52,643 nt of DNA, from the NCBI RefSeq assembly GCF_004337705.1, contig NZ_SKBU01000038.1, positions 54,763 through 107,405 of the forward strand, written 5' to 3'. Of the stretch, positions 36,462-44,989 are shown in pieces. The notes beneath the pieces were generated by a model. It saw nothing but the letters and a program-made list of their open reading frames with translations, ran no database searches and was not told the DNA's origin. The stretch's first letter is position 1; each line of letters opens with the position of its first letter. This DNA comes from Rubrobacter taiwanensis (lineage in GTDB: Bacteria; Actinomycetota; Rubrobacteria; Rubrobacterales; Rubrobacteraceae). The translations under genes and the position numbers were made by a program.

Positions 36462-37299
36462 GATCAAGCGCCAGCTCGCCGCCCGGCCGGAGAAGGAGTG
36501 CGGCAGGTCCGAGCTGGCCGGCCTCGTGGACGCCGCCGGGGAGTGGAGCGGTCAGGTTCTGGTGGTGCACACCCTGAGCGCGGCCGTCGCCCGCGCGGTG
36601 GTGCGGCTGTGGCGCTCGGAGTTCGGGCTGGAGTCCGGGCTGGACCCGGTGATCCCGGACCGTTTCGGGCGGCCGCGCTACGCCGTGGAGGTCTCGGGCA
36701 ACCGGGCGGTGCAGGCGGCCGAGGAGCTGCGCTTCGCCCGCGCTGCCCGGGCTCCGGGGTGCAAAAACGCCTACCTGCGGGGGGCTTTCCAGGGCGCGGG
36801 CTCCGTGGTGCGACCGGGCCGGAGCCACCATCTGGAGTTCGTGCACCGGGACCGGGAGTTCATCGAGCGGGTCGCCGGGTACGCCCGGGCGCCGCTCAGG
36901 GTCACCCGCCGCCGGGGGCGCTGGGTCGCCTACACCAAGAGCGCCGACGGCGTGACCTCCGTGCTGTCCCAGATGGGGCTGTATGAGGCGGTGCTGGAAT
37001 ACGAGGCGCGGGCGGTGGTGGGGGAGGCCAAGGCCAACGCCAACCGGGTCACCAACTTCGAAGTGGCCAACGCCGGTCGCACCGCCCGGGCTGCGGCCCG
37101 GCAGCTGGAGGCGTTGGGGCGTCTGGACCCTGTGGAGCTGCCGGGGGCGCTACGCGAGATGCTGGAGCTCAGGCTGCGGTACCCGGACGCTTCGCTCTCC
37201 GAGCTGGCCCGGCTCGGCGGTCTGAGCAAGAGCGCGGCCAACCACCGGCTGCGGAGGCTGCTGGAGCGGGCCGGAAACCCGGCGCGTTCCTCTGGTTAA
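36439..37299 (+). CDS. whiA: WhiA-type DNA-binding protein (start codon not evident)
   Basis: A WhiA homologue. The N-terminal LAGLIDADG-like domain shows AYLRGAFQGAGSVVRPGRSHHLEF near residue 110, ANRVTNFEVANAGRT follows, and the C-terminal helix-turn-helix is DASLSELARLGGLSKSAANHRLRRL. WhiA controls sporulation or cell-division genes in actinobacteria and Bacillus. Homology begins at SFAAEIKRQLA (36448), where relatives read MSFTAEVKEEL. The frame there has no ATG, GTG or TTG between the in-frame stop at 36436-36438 and the GTG at 36526. The coordinate given is the first codon after that stop. Starting at 36526 would drop about 26 conserved residues. GGAGGAGG lies at 36425-36432. Confidence 0.85.
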   Translation, partial: ESPSFAAEIKRQLAARPEKECGRSELAGLVDAAGEWSGQVLVVHTLSAAVARAVVRLWRSEFGLESGLDPVIPDRFGRPRYAVEVSGNRAVQAAEELRFARAARAPGCKNAYLRGAFQGAGSVVRPGRSHHLEFVHRDREFIERVAGYARAPLRVTRRRGRWVAYTKSADGVTSVLSQMGLYEAVLEYEARAVVGEAKANANRVTNFEVANAGRTARAAARQLEALGRLDPVELPGALREMLELRLRYPDASLSELARLGGLSKSAANHRLRRLLERAGNPARSSG

Positions 37300-37370
37300 C
37301 GGCCCGCGATTGAGGGAAAATAGAGTTTCGAAGCCCAGGTGGTAAGCGAAGAGAGGAGCGTGAATACCGA

Positions 37371-38375
37371 GTGGCAACCAGAGTAGGGATAAACGGCTTC
37401 GGTCGTATAGGGATGCTCACGGTCAAGGCCGCGCTGGAGCGCAACCTGGACCTGGAGATCGTCGGGATCAACGACCTGATGCCGATGGAGAGCCTGGCGC
37501 TCCTGTTCAAGCGCGACTCCACGCACGGCATCTGGCCGGAGGAGGTGAGCTTCGAGGACAACATCCTGCGCGTCGGGGAGCGGGAGATCAAGACCTTCTC
37601 CGAGCGGGACCCGGCCCGGATCCCGTGGGGTGACCTCGGGGTCGACATAGTCGTGGAGTCGACGGGCGTCTTCACCAACCGGGACGGGGCCGCCAAGCAC
37701 CTGGAGGGCGGCGCGAAGAAGGTCGTAATCTCCGCTCCGGCCAAGGGGGTCGACGCCACGTTCGTCTACAAGGTCAACCACGAGTCCTACGATCCGCAGG
37801 AGCACCACGTCGTCTCCAACGCCAGCTGCACCACCAACTGCATCATCCCGATGGTCAAGGTCCTGCAGGACAACTTCGGGATCGAGAGCGGCTTCATGAC
37901 CACGGTGCACGCCTACACCAACGACCAGAGCCTCCTGGACGCGGCGCATAAGGACCCGCGGCGCGCCCGCTCGGCCCCGAACAACATCGTCCCGACCTCC
38001 ACGGGAGCCGCCCGGACGGCGGGCGTGATCTACCCCGAGCTCGCGGGCAGGGTTGACGGCATGGCGATGCGCGTTCCCGTCGCGGACGGCTCGATAACGG
38101 ACTTCGTCGCCAACCTCTCGCGCGAGGCGGGAGTGGACGAGGTCAACGCCGCCTTCGAGCGGGCCGCCGGGGGCGAGCTGGAGGGCGTTCTGGAGTACTC
38201 CGAGGCGCCGCTGGTCTCGCAGGACATCGTGGGCAATGCGGCGAGCTGCATCTTCGACTCCGCGCTCACCATGGCGAGCGGGCGGACGGTGAAGGTGTTC
38301 GGCTGGTACGACAACGAGTGGGGGTATTCCAACCGCACCGTGGATCTGGTGCAGTACATGGGCGAGAGGCTCTAG
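37371..38375 (+). CDS. gap: glyceraldehyde-3-phosphate dehydrogenase, type I
   Basis: A 334-residue GAPDH. It has the NAD-binding motif VGINGFGRIGMLTVKAALE at the N-terminus, the catalytic SNASCTTNC near residue 150, HAYTNDQSLLDAAHKDPRRARSAPNNIVPTSTGAA and the C-terminal WYDNEWGYSNR. Asp in IVGINDL (position after beta-2) indicates NAD use. It converts glyceraldehyde 3-phosphate to 1,3-bisphosphoglycerate. The GTG at 37371 has GAGAGGAG 12 bp upstream. It starts the lower-glycolysis operon, followed by pgk after a 118-bp gap with a strong hairpin. Confidence 0.97.
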   Translation: MATRVGINGFGRIGMLTVKAALERNLDLEIVGINDLMPMESLALLFKRDSTHGIWPEEVSFEDNILRVGEREIKTFSERDPARIPWGDLGVDIVVESTGVFTNRDGAAKHLEGGAKKVVISAPAKGVDATFVYKVNHESYDPQEHHVVSNASCTTNCIIPMVKVLQDNFGIESGFMTTVHAYTNDQSLLDAAHKDPRRARSAPNNIVPTSTGAARTAGVIYPELAGRVDGMAMRVPVADGSITDFVANLSREAGVDEVNAAFERAAGGELEGVLEYSEAPLVSQDIVGNAASCIFDSALTMASGRTVKVFGWYDNEWGYSNRTVDLVQYMGERL

Positions 38376-38405
38376 GAGAGCTTTCAGCGAGCAGCCGGAG
38401 ACCGT

Positions 38406-38449
38406 TGCGCCGCAGCCGGGCTTCGCAATCGTGGCCCGGCTGCGGCGCG
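38406..38449 (+). other. perfect 15-bp inverted repeat between gap and pgk
   Basis: The arms at 38407-38421 and 38434-38448 are exact complements (GCGCCGCAGCCGGGC and its reverse), with a 12-nt loop. No T-run follows. It lies 31 bp after gap and 45 bp before pgk, so it may attenuate, process or protect the mRNA and set different levels of gap and pgk. Confidence 0.7.
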
Positions 38450-38493
38450 TGGGGCGCTCCGGCCCCGCTGATGGCGCCGACGAAGGGAGGCAG

Positions 38494-39675
38494 ATGAGCA
38501 AGAGGAGCGTCAGGGAGCTGGACGTGCGCGGCAAGCGCGTCCTGGTCCGGGTAGACTTCAATGTCCCGGTAGAGGACGGCCGGGTTACCGACGACACGCG
38601 TATAGCGCGCGCCCTGCCGACCATCCAGTACCTCCTCTCCGAAGGGGCGCGGCCGATCCTCATCTCGCACCTCGGTCGCCCGAAGGGGGAGCCGGACCCT
38701 GAGTACCGGATGGATCCGGTCGCCGAGCGGCTGGGGGAGCTGCTGCAGCGGCCGGTCTTGAAGCTGGACGCCGCCGTCGGGCCTGAGGTGGAGGCCGCGC
38801 TCAAGGAGTGGGACGGCGAGGGCGTCGTGCTGCTGGAGAACTCGCGCTTCTACCCCGGCGAGACGAAGAACGATCCGGAGTTCGCCCGGCAGCTGGCCGC
38901 GCTCGCCGAAGCTTACGTGAACGACGCTTTCGGGGCTGCGCACCGGGCGCACGCCACCACGGTCGGCGTCGCGGAGCTGCTGCCCGCTGCCGCTGGGCTC
39001 CTGATGCAGGAGGAGCTGGACTACCTGAGCGGTGTCCTGGAGAGCCCCGAGCGGCCGTTCGTGGCGATCCTCGGCGGTGCCAAGGTCTCGGACAAGCTGG
39101 GGGTCATCAAGAGCCTGCTCGATGTGGCGGACGAGCTCCTGATCGGGGGTGCGATGTGCTTCACGTTCTTCAAGGCGCAGGGACATGAGGTCGGGGGCTC
39201 GCTGGTCGAGGACGACTACCTGGAGGAGGCCAAGAGCCTGCTGGAGGAGGCCGGAGGGAGACTCGTGCTGCCGGTGGACGTGGTGGTCGCCGAGAGGTTC
39301 GAGCCCGACGCGGCGCACCGGGTGGTGAAGGTGGGGGAGATCCCGGCCGGCTGGATCGGCCTGGACATCGGGCCGGAGACGGTGGAGAGGTTCCGGGAGC
39401 GCATCTCCCGGGCAAGGACCGTGTTCTGGAACGGACCGATGGGCGTCTTCGAGATGGAGGCCTTCGCGAAGGGCACCGAGGGGGTAGCCCGGGCCGTTGC
39501 GGCCAGCGGCGCGACGAGCGTCGTGGGCGGCGGAGATTCCGTGGCGGCGGTGCGCAGGCTCGGCCTGGAGGACCAGATGAGCCACATCTCCACCGGCGGC
39601 GGAGCCTCGCTGGAGTTCGTGGAGGGCAGGGAGCTGCCCGGAGTAGCGGTGCTGCCGGACAGGGAGGAGGGCTAG
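38494..39675 (+). CDS. pgk: phosphoglycerate kinase
   Basis: A 393-residue PGK. It has VLVRVDFNVPVEDGRVTDDTRI at residues 15-36, LISHLGRPKGEPDP, the NDAFGAAHRAHATTVG hinge-side motif, GGAKVSDKLGVIKSLL, and the nucleotide site WNGPMGVFEMEAFAKGT followed by VVGGGDSVAAVRR and HISTGGGASLEF. It transfers phosphate from 1,3-bisphosphoglycerate to ADP. The ATG at 38494 has GAAGGGAGG 4 bp upstream. The next gene, tpiA, begins at the base after its stop. Confidence 0.97.
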   Translation: MSKRSVRELDVRGKRVLVRVDFNVPVEDGRVTDDTRIARALPTIQYLLSEGARPILISHLGRPKGEPDPEYRMDPVAERLGELLQRPVLKLDAAVGPEVEAALKEWDGEGVVLLENSRFYPGETKNDPEFARQLAALAEAYVNDAFGAAHRAHATTVGVAELLPAAAGLLMQEELDYLSGVLESPERPFVAILGGAKVSDKLGVIKSLLDVADELLIGGAMCFTFFKAQGHEVGGSLVEDDYLEEAKSLLEEAGGRLVLPVDVVVAERFEPDAAHRVVKVGEIPAGWIGLDIGPETVERFRERISRARTVFWNGPMGVFEMEAFAKGTEGVARAVAASGATSVVGGGDSVAAVRRLGLEDQMSHISTGGGASLEFVEGRELPGVAVLPDREEG

Positions 39676-40437
39676 ATGGCGCGACGCCCGATGATGGCTG
39701 CGAACTGGAAGATGAACAAGCTCGTGCGCGAGGCCGAGGAGTATATGGCCAGGCTCCTGCCGCGGGTGGAGGACTCCGCAGAAGAGGTGGATGTGGGGGT
39801 CTTCGCCCCGTTCACCTGCCTCAAGGAGGTCGCCCGCATGGCGGAGACCTCGCGTGTGATCGCCGGGGCGCAGAACTTCTACCCGGAGGACTCGGGGGCC
39901 TATACCGGCGAGGTCTCCGCACCGATGCTCAAGGACGTGGGAGCGGAGGCGGTCATCGTGGGGCACTCCGAGCGGCGGGAGCTCTTCTGCGAGACGGACG
40001 GGCTCGTGGCCCGCAAGACCGCCAGAGCGATAGACTCCGGCCTGCTCCCGGTCGTGTGCGTGGGCGAGACCAAGGAGGAGCGCGACGCCGGAGAGATGTG
40101 GGATAAAGTCTCCGGCCAGGTGCGGGAGGTTCTGGAGCGGCTCGGGGACATCTCGGGTGGCGAGCTCGTCTTCGCCTACGAGCCGATCTGGGCCATCGGC
40201 ACCGGAGACGTTGCCTCGCCGGAGGACGCGCAGGACGCGATAGGGCGGATCCGGGAGCTGATCGCCGGGATCAAGGGGCGGGAGGCCGCGGACGCCGTCC
40301 GCATCCTCTACGGCGGCTCGATCAAACCCGATAACATCGAGGACATAATGGCACAGCCGGACGTGGACGGCGGGCTGGTCGGCGGAGCCAGTCTGGAGGT
40401 GGATTCCTTCGTTGCGCTGGTCGAGGCCGCCCGCTGA
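39676..40437 (+). CDS. tpiA: triosephosphate isomerase
   Basis: A 253-residue TIM barrel. The catalytic Lys is in MAANWKMNK at residue 12, His in VIVGHSERRELF near 96, and the catalytic Glu in FAYEPIWAIGTG near 170 with loop 6. The phosphate-binding ILYGGSIKP and VGGASLEVDSFV close the active site. It interconverts dihydroxyacetone phosphate and glyceraldehyde 3-phosphate. It directly abuts pgk and is followed by secG, a common Gram-positive order. Confidence 0.97.
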   Translation: MARRPMMAANWKMNKLVREAEEYMARLLPRVEDSAEEVDVGVFAPFTCLKEVARMAETSRVIAGAQNFYPEDSGAYTGEVSAPMLKDVGAEAVIVGHSERRELFCETDGLVARKTARAIDSGLLPVVCVGETKEERDAGEMWDKVSGQVREVLERLGDISGGELVFAYEPIWAIGTGDVASPEDAQDAIGRIRELIAGIKGREAADAVRILYGGSIKPDNIEDIMAQPDVDGGLVGGASLEVDSFVALVEAAR

Positions 40438-40474
40438 ACGGAATGCCGCGGGTTTCTGTGGTAGATTAACCGGT

Positions 40475-40699
40475 ATGATCTACGTACTGGCACTCATACA
40501 CACGCTGGCCTGCATAGCCCTGGTAGGGCTCATACTCCTGCACTCCGGCAAAGGCGGGGGGCTCTCGGCCACCATGGGCGGCGGGATGGGGAACACGTTC
40601 TCCGGCACGACCATCATGGAGAAGAACCTTACCCGCCTGACCGTGATCGTGGTCGGGGTCTTCCTGCTTACGACCTTCGGGCTCATCTTCCTGGCCTAG
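40475..40699 (+). CDS. secG: SecG, preprotein translocase subunit
   Basis: A 74-residue membrane protein with two hydrophobic helices (residues 2-22 and 52-73). They flank the conserved loop LHSGKGGGLSATMGGGMGNTFSGTT, the SecG hallmark. It joins SecYE in the export channel. The ATG at 40475 gives the normal short length. A TAGATT box at 40462-40467 lies 7 bp before it, another possible leaderless start, though read-through from tpiA is also likely. Confidence 0.93.
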   Translation: MIYVLALIHTLACIALVGLILLHSGKGGGLSATMGGGMGNTFSGTTIMEKNLTRLTVIVVGVFLLTTFGLIFLA

Positions 40700-40773
40700 T
40701 GCATAGGAAAAGGAGCCGCCCGGGGAGGATGGGGAGAACAGGCGACTCCTGCGCTTAATTATACACTTCTCTT

Positions 40774-40798
40774 CCCGCCGCACCAACGGGGCGTTTTT
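40774..40798 (+). terminator. possible terminator after secG
   Basis: A weak stem (CCCG 40774-40777 with CGGG 40787-40790, or CGCC with GGCG) is followed by five T residues at 40794-40798. A longer imperfect hairpin, GGAGCCGCC with GGCGACTCC, precedes it at about 40712-40748. Confidence 0.5.
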
Positions 40799-40800
40799 AG

Positions 40801-40887
40801 TGTCGGAGGGGGGACTCGAACCCCCACCCTCTGAAGCGAGGACTAGGCCCTCAACCTAGCGCGTCTACCAAATTCCGCCACTCCGAC
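40801..40887 (-). tRNA. tRNA-Leu (anticodon GAG)
   Basis: Read on the minus strand, an 87-nt class II tRNA. The acceptor stem is GTCGGAG/CTCCGAC with discriminator A. The D arm contains TTTGGTAGACGC. The anticodon arm CTAGG-TTGAGGG-CCTAG has GAG at plus-strand 40852-40850. A long variable arm (CTCGCTTCAGAGG) and T arm GGGGG-TTCGAGT-CCCCC follow. It decodes CUC/CUU. The 3' CCA is not encoded. Confidence 0.95.
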
Positions 40888-40902
40888 CCGGTGGGCTCCA
40901 TG

Positions 40903-40932
40903 AGTATACGACGCAACCCGGCCGGGGTCAAA
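40903..40932 (-). promoter_or_regulatory. promoter of tRNA-Leu
   Basis: On the minus strand TTGACC (40932-40927) and TATACT (40908-40903) are separated by 18 bp and lie 16 bp before the mature tRNA 5' end. The -35 overlaps the end of the SGNH hydrolase gene. Confidence 0.65.
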
Positions 40933-41665
40933 GACCGGAGTATTGCTCCACGTCGGTGCTCTTGAGCAGTTCGTCGGCGAGGGCCCGGTAGCCTGCATCC
41001 GTGGGGTGGATGTCCGGCCGCTCGCCGAAGTGCGTATACTGCCGCTCGCGGCCCTCGAAGGCCCGGTCGGCGCGGGCCACCGAGGCTCCATGCCGGCCGG
41101 CCACGGCCCGGATTGTCTCGTTCATCCGCCCGGTCCAGGGGTCGGTGATGGTGCCCGGCGCGGGGTTATAGAGGGTGAGCACCACTATCTCCGGCGGGCT
41201 TTCCGAAGCCCTCCTGAGGGTGCGCAGGATATAGTTCAGGTTCCACCCGAAGCGGTCCAGAGCCTCCCGGCGCGCGGCGTCCGGGGCATTGCGGACGCGA
41301 AGGAGGTCGTTGCCGCCGATGGAGAGGGTCACCACCGCCTCTGGGCTCTCCCGCAGCACACGCACGGCTTGATCGAGCTGCGAGTCGCCGCTCTCCCCGA
41401 TCATGGAGGAGCTCGTCTCGCCGCTCACACCGAGGTTGACGAGCTCCACCTCGCGGCCGGTCGCTTCGGCCAGCCGATCGCGGTAGAGCGGGGTGTAGCC
41501 GAGCTCGTCCGGGTCGCTCGCCCCGACGCCCACGGCGAGCGAATCCCCCAGGGAGAGATAGGTCAGCGGCGGGGGCTCTTCGGACGGCGGTTCCCGCACG
41601 GGCAGCTCCCCGCCGCAGGCGGTGGAGAGCAGCGCGAGGAGTATCACCGTCAGCATAAGACGCAT
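40928..41665 (-). CDS. SGNH/GDSL-family lipoprotein hydrolase
   Basis: A 245-residue secreted esterase/lipase-type protein. The signal peptide MRLMLTVILLALLSTAC ends in a lipobox Cys, so it is a surface lipoprotein with a Pro/Glu-rich linker. SGNH blocks are visible: YLSLGDSLAVG (nucleophile Ser), LGVSGETSSSM (Gly), SIGGNDLLR (Asn) and DIHPTDAGYRALAD (Asp/His). The family hydrolyses esters of lipids or acylated sugars; the natural substrate is unknown. It is transcribed divergently from the glycerophosphodiesterase gene with a 66-bp gap. Confidence 0.88.
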   Translation of the reverse strand: MRLMLTVILLALLSTACGGELPVREPPSEEPPPLTYLSLGDSLAVGVGASDPDELGYTPLYRDRLAEATGREVELVNLGVSGETSSSMIGESGDSQLDQAVRVLRESPEAVVTLSIGGNDLLRVRNAPDAARREALDRFGWNLNYILRTLRRASESPPEIVVLTLYNPAPGTITDPWTGRMNETIRAVAGRHGASVARADRAFEGRERQYTHFGERPDIHPTDAGYRALADELLKSTDVEQYSGL

Positions 41666-41731
41666 CGTTGCCTGCCAGTCTACCAGAGCCGGCCGGTGCC
41701 TAAACGGGCCTGAATGTGCTAAGTTCTTCCC

Positions 41732-42604
41732 GTGAGAAGGAGGCTGGTTTTTCTCGCGGCCGTGTTCTTCGCCGCCGGGCTCGCCGTCTCCGGTGTGCTG
41801 CGCCGGAGCGGACCGGTGGTCGCCCGGCCGACCGCGAGACCGGTCAACTTCGCGCACCGGGGCGGGGCCGCGCTCGCGCCCGAGAACACGCTGGAGGCCT
41901 TCCGGCGCGGGCTTAAGGCCGGGGCCGACCGCCTGGAGATGGACCTGCACCTCTCGCGCGACGGGCGGGTGGTCGTGATCCACGACGCCACGGTGAACCG
42001 CACCACGGACGGGGCGGGCGCGGTGCGGGAGATGACGCTGCGCGAGATCCGGCAGCTCGACGCCGGGTACAGGTTCACGCCGGACGGCGAGACCTACCCG
42101 TTCCGGGGACGGGGAATAAAGATCCCCACGCTGGAAGAGGTCTACCGTGAGTTTCCGGGCGTACCGGTAAACGTGGAGATCAAGGCCGCTCCCGAGGGGT
42201 GGGAGACCATGGTGTGGGATGTGATCCGCAGCCACCGTGCCGGGGATCGCACCATAGTCGCCGCCGCGAACCACGATGTCATCCGGCGCTTCCGGGAGGT
42301 CTCGGGCGGGGAGGTGCCGACCGCTGCCTCCGGGCGCGAGGTCCGGGACTTTCTGATCGCCCTCCGGCTCGGGAGGACGGGGCGGCTCAAGCCCGCCTAC
42401 CGGGCGCTGCAGGTGCCCGTGAGGTACCGGGGTGTCAGGATCGTCACGCCCCGGTTCGTGGCGGCCGCTCACGCGCTCGGGCTGCGGGTGGATGTGTGGA
42501 CGGTGAACGATCCGCGGCTCATGCGCCGGATGCTGGATATGGGCGTGGACGGCATCATGACCGACCGTCCGGATCTGCTGGCGGAGATTCTGAAGGAGAG
42601 GTGA
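41732..42604 (+). CDS. glycerophosphodiester phosphodiesterase
   Basis: A 290-residue GDPD TIM barrel. A hydrophobic N-terminal segment (about residues 4-20) acts as signal anchor. The catalytic motif NFAHRGGAALAPENTLEAF holds the first His and Glu, metal ligands are LEMDLHLSRDG, and VVVIHDATVNRTTDG holds the second His. VNVEIKA and the C-terminal VDVWTVNDP...GVDGIMTDRPD complete it. It releases glycerol 3-phosphate from phospholipid headgroup diesters. The GTG start lies 6 bp after a TAAGTT box, so it too may be leaderless. sahH follows after 3 bp. Confidence 0.9.
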   Translation: MRRRLVFLAAVFFAAGLAVSGVLRRSGPVVARPTARPVNFAHRGGAALAPENTLEAFRRGLKAGADRLEMDLHLSRDGRVVVIHDATVNRTTDGAGAVREMTLREIRQLDAGYRFTPDGETYPFRGRGIKIPTLEEVYREFPGVPVNVEIKAAPEGWETMVWDVIRSHRAGDRTIVAAANHDVIRRFREVSGGEVPTAASGREVRDFLIALRLGRTGRLKPAYRALQVPVRYRGVRIVTPRFVAAAHALGLRVDVWTVNDPRLMRRMLDMGVDGIMTDRPDLLAEILKER

Positions 42605-42607
42605 CCC

Positions 42608-43861
42608 GTGATAGGAGACTCCATCGTCAAAGACCCCTCCCTCGCCCCCGAGGGACACCGGAAGATAGACTGGGTCGAGCAGCACGCCCCGGTTCTGAAC
42701 AGGATCTTCGCGGAGAGGCTCTCCGACGGCGCGCTGCGGGGCCGCAGAATAGCCATGACGATTCACCTGGAGGCGAAGACCGCCTATCTGGCCTTGCTCT
42801 TCCGGCGGGCCGGGGCAGAGGTTACGGTCTCCGGGAGCAACCCGCTCTCCACGCAGGACGACGTGTGCGCGGCGCTGGCCGAGCGGGGCGTGCGGGTCTA
42901 CGCCACTCACGATCCCTCCGAGGAGGAGTTCGAGCGCTACCTGCACCTGACGCTGGAGACGGGGCCCGAGATACTGGTGGACGACGGGGCCGAGCTGGTC
43001 ACCCGCCTGGTGCGACACCACCCGGACCTGCTCGGCGGCGTGCGCGGCGCCTCCGAGGAGACCACGACCGGCATCCTAAAGCTGCGGGCCATGACGCGAG
43101 AGGGCGTGCTGTCCTTCCCGGTGCTCGGAGCCAACGACGCCCGCATGAAGCACCTCTTCGACAACCGCTACGGCACCGGGCACTCGACCATCGCCAGCGT
43201 GATGTCCAACACCAACCTCTTCCTCAGCGGCAAGGCGGTCGTGGTGATGGGCTTCGGCTGGGTCGGCCGGGGGCTCGCCAAGTATGCCGCCGGGATGGGA
43301 GCGCGCGTGATCGTCTGCGAGCCCGACCCGGTCAAGCTGCTCGAAGCTCACGCCGAGGGCTACGAGGCGATGAACTCGCTCGAAGCCGCCTCCGAGGGCG
43401 ACGTCTTCCTGACCGGCACCGGCAACCTGAAGGTACTCACCCGCCGGCACTTCGAGCGGATGAAGAGCGGCGCGATCCTGGCCAACGCCGGCCACTACGA
43501 CCACGAGGTGGACGTGGCGGCTTTGGGCGAGATGGCGCGAAAGATCCGGGAGGTCCGCCGCAACGTGACCGAGTACGAGCTGGAGGACGGCCGCAAGCTG
43601 CACGTGCTTGCGCGCGGCCGGCTGGTGAACATCGCGGCGGCCGACGGGCACCCGGTGGAGATCATGGACCTGACCTTCGCCGTGCAAGCGCTCTGCGCTC
43701 ACTACATAGCCACGCGCGCCGGGGAGCTGGAGCCCGGTCTGCAGCCCATACCGCCCGAGATAGACGAGACCGTTGCCCGCGCCAAGCTCGCCAGCCTGGG
43801 CGTCGAGCCGGAGGAGCTGACTCAGGAGCAGATAGACTACCTCAACTCCTGGCGGTACTGA
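42608..43861 (+). CDS. ahcY: adenosylhomocysteinase
   Basis: A 417-residue S-adenosylhomocysteine hydrolase. It cleaves SAH to homocysteine and adenosine with tightly bound NAD, keeping methylation going. Motifs are IAMTIHLEAKTAYLA near residue 55, EETTTGILKLRAM, GANDARMKHLFDNRYGTGHST, the Rossmann VVVMGFGWVGRGLAKYAAGMGARVIV near 215, GNLKVL and NAGHYDHEVDV. It is the short form without the about 40-residue insert of many bacterial and eukaryotic enzymes, closer to archaeal and thermophile types. No SAH riboswitch can precede it, since only 3 bp separate it from the GDPD gene. Its last 20 bp overlap the convergent iscS. Confidence 0.95.
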   Translation: MIGDSIVKDPSLAPEGHRKIDWVEQHAPVLNRIFAERLSDGALRGRRIAMTIHLEAKTAYLALLFRRAGAEVTVSGSNPLSTQDDVCAALAERGVRVYATHDPSEEEFERYLHLTLETGPEILVDDGAELVTRLVRHHPDLLGGVRGASEETTTGILKLRAMTREGVLSFPVLGANDARMKHLFDNRYGTGHSTIASVMSNTNLFLSGKAVVVMGFGWVGRGLAKYAAGMGARVIVCEPDPVKLLEAHAEGYEAMNSLEAASEGDVFLTGTGNLKVLTRRHFERMKSGAILANAGHYDHEVDVAALGEMARKIREVRRNVTEYELEDGRKLHVLARGRLVNIAAADGHPVEIMDLTFAVQALCAHYIATRAGELEPGLQPIPPEIDETVARAKLASLGVEPEELTQEQIDYLNSWRY

Positions 43862-44984
43862 GCCGGGCGGCGGAGGAGATCTCCTCCGCCGCCCGTGCTA
43901 TCTCCTCTGGGGTGTTGAAGCGGCCCACGCTGAGGCGGACGGAGGAGCGGGCCAGCTCTTCGCTCAGCCCCATTGCGCGCAGCACGTGTGAGGGCTTGGT
44001 GCTTGCCGAGGTGCAAGCCGAGCCGGGAGCGGCGGCCACGCCGGGCATACCGGGGAGCAGGTCTTCCGCCCGTCCGCCTGGGAGAGCCACGTTGAGCGTG
44101 TTCGGCAGCCGCAGCTCCGGGTGCCCGTTGAGCCTCAGCCCGGGGATGCGCGCCTTCAGCCGGCGCCAGAGTTCGTCTCTCAGCGCCCGCAGCCGCCGCG
44201 CCTCTCCGGGCAGCGCCTCCGCTGCCAGATCTGCCGCCCGGCCGAATCCCACGATGCCGGGGACGTTGAGCGTCCCGCTGCGCAGGCCGCGTTCGTGACC
44301 GCCGCCGTGCTGGATGGGGCGCAGCCTTACGCGGCGCGGGCGCCGGCGGACGTAGAGTGCGCCCACTCCTTTCGGGCCGTAGCACTTGTGGGCAGAGAGG
44401 CTCATCAGGTCCACGCCGAGCTCCTCCACGTCCAGAGGGATCTTGCCGAGCGCCTGGGCCGCATCGGTGTGGAAGGGGATACCGTATTCGTGCGCTATCC
44501 CGGCCAGCTCCCGCACCGGGTTGAGCGTCCCGGTCTCGTTGTTGGCGAGCATGATGGAGACGAGCGCGGTCCGCGGGGTTATGGCCTCCCGGAGCGTCTC
44601 CGGGACCACCCGCCCGAACCGGTCCACCGGCAGCACGGTCACCTTGACGCCCGTTTCCGCGAGATACAGGGCGGTGTCCAGCACGGCGTGATGCTCGGTG
44701 GCGGAGACTATCAGGTGATCTCCGGGGCGCAGCGCGCCCTGCAGCGCCAGGTTGTCCGACTCGGTCGCCCCGCCGGTGAACACGATCTCCTGCGGCTCGG
44801 CCCCGATGGCTGCGGCCAGCTCCTCCCGGGCCAGCTCCACCGCGGCCTCGGCCTCCCAGCCGAAGGCGTGCGTGGCGGAGGAGGGGTTACCGAACCTCTC
44901 CCGCAGGTAGGGCAGCATCGCCTCCAGCACGCGCTCGTCGAGGGGGGTGGTGGCGTTGTTGTCCAGGTAGACCGGCTGCTCCAT
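43842..44984 (-). CDS. iscS: cysteine desulfurase (NifS/IscS family)
   Basis: A 380-residue PLP enzyme. It has YLDNNATTPLDERVLEAM at the start, FTGGATESDNLAL, SATEHHAVLD with the PLP-stacking His, HTDAAQALGKIPLD, the PLP Lys in SLSAHKCYGPKGVGALYVR near residue 205, QHGGGHERGLRSGTLN, and the Cys loop APGSACTSASTKPSHVL near 325. It supplies sulfur for Fe-S clusters and tRNA thiolation. It is next to nadA, itself an Fe-S protein; IscS-like enzymes often accompany nadABC to mature NadA. Converges on ahcY with 20 bp overlap. Confidence 0.94.
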   Translation of the reverse strand: MEQPVYLDNNATTPLDERVLEAMLPYLRERFGNPSSATHAFGWEAEAAVELAREELAAAIGAEPQEIVFTGGATESDNLALQGALRPGDHLIVSATEHHAVLDTALYLAETGVKVTVLPVDRFGRVVPETLREAITPRTALVSIMLANNETGTLNPVRELAGIAHEYGIPFHTDAAQALGKIPLDVEELGVDLMSLSAHKCYGPKGVGALYVRRRPRRVRLRPIQHGGGHERGLRSGTLNVPGIVGFGRAADLAAEALPGEARRLRALRDELWRRLKARIPGLRLNGHPELRLPNTLNVALPGGRAEDLLPGMPGVAAAPGSACTSASTKPSHVLRAMGLSEELARSSVRLSVGRFNTPEEIARAAEEISSAARLSTARS

Positions 44985-44989
44985 CGGCC

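Noticed and set aside
42600-42610. SAH riboswitch before ahcY
   Set aside because: Only 3 bp separate ahcY from the preceding GDPD gene, leaving no room for a leader structure.
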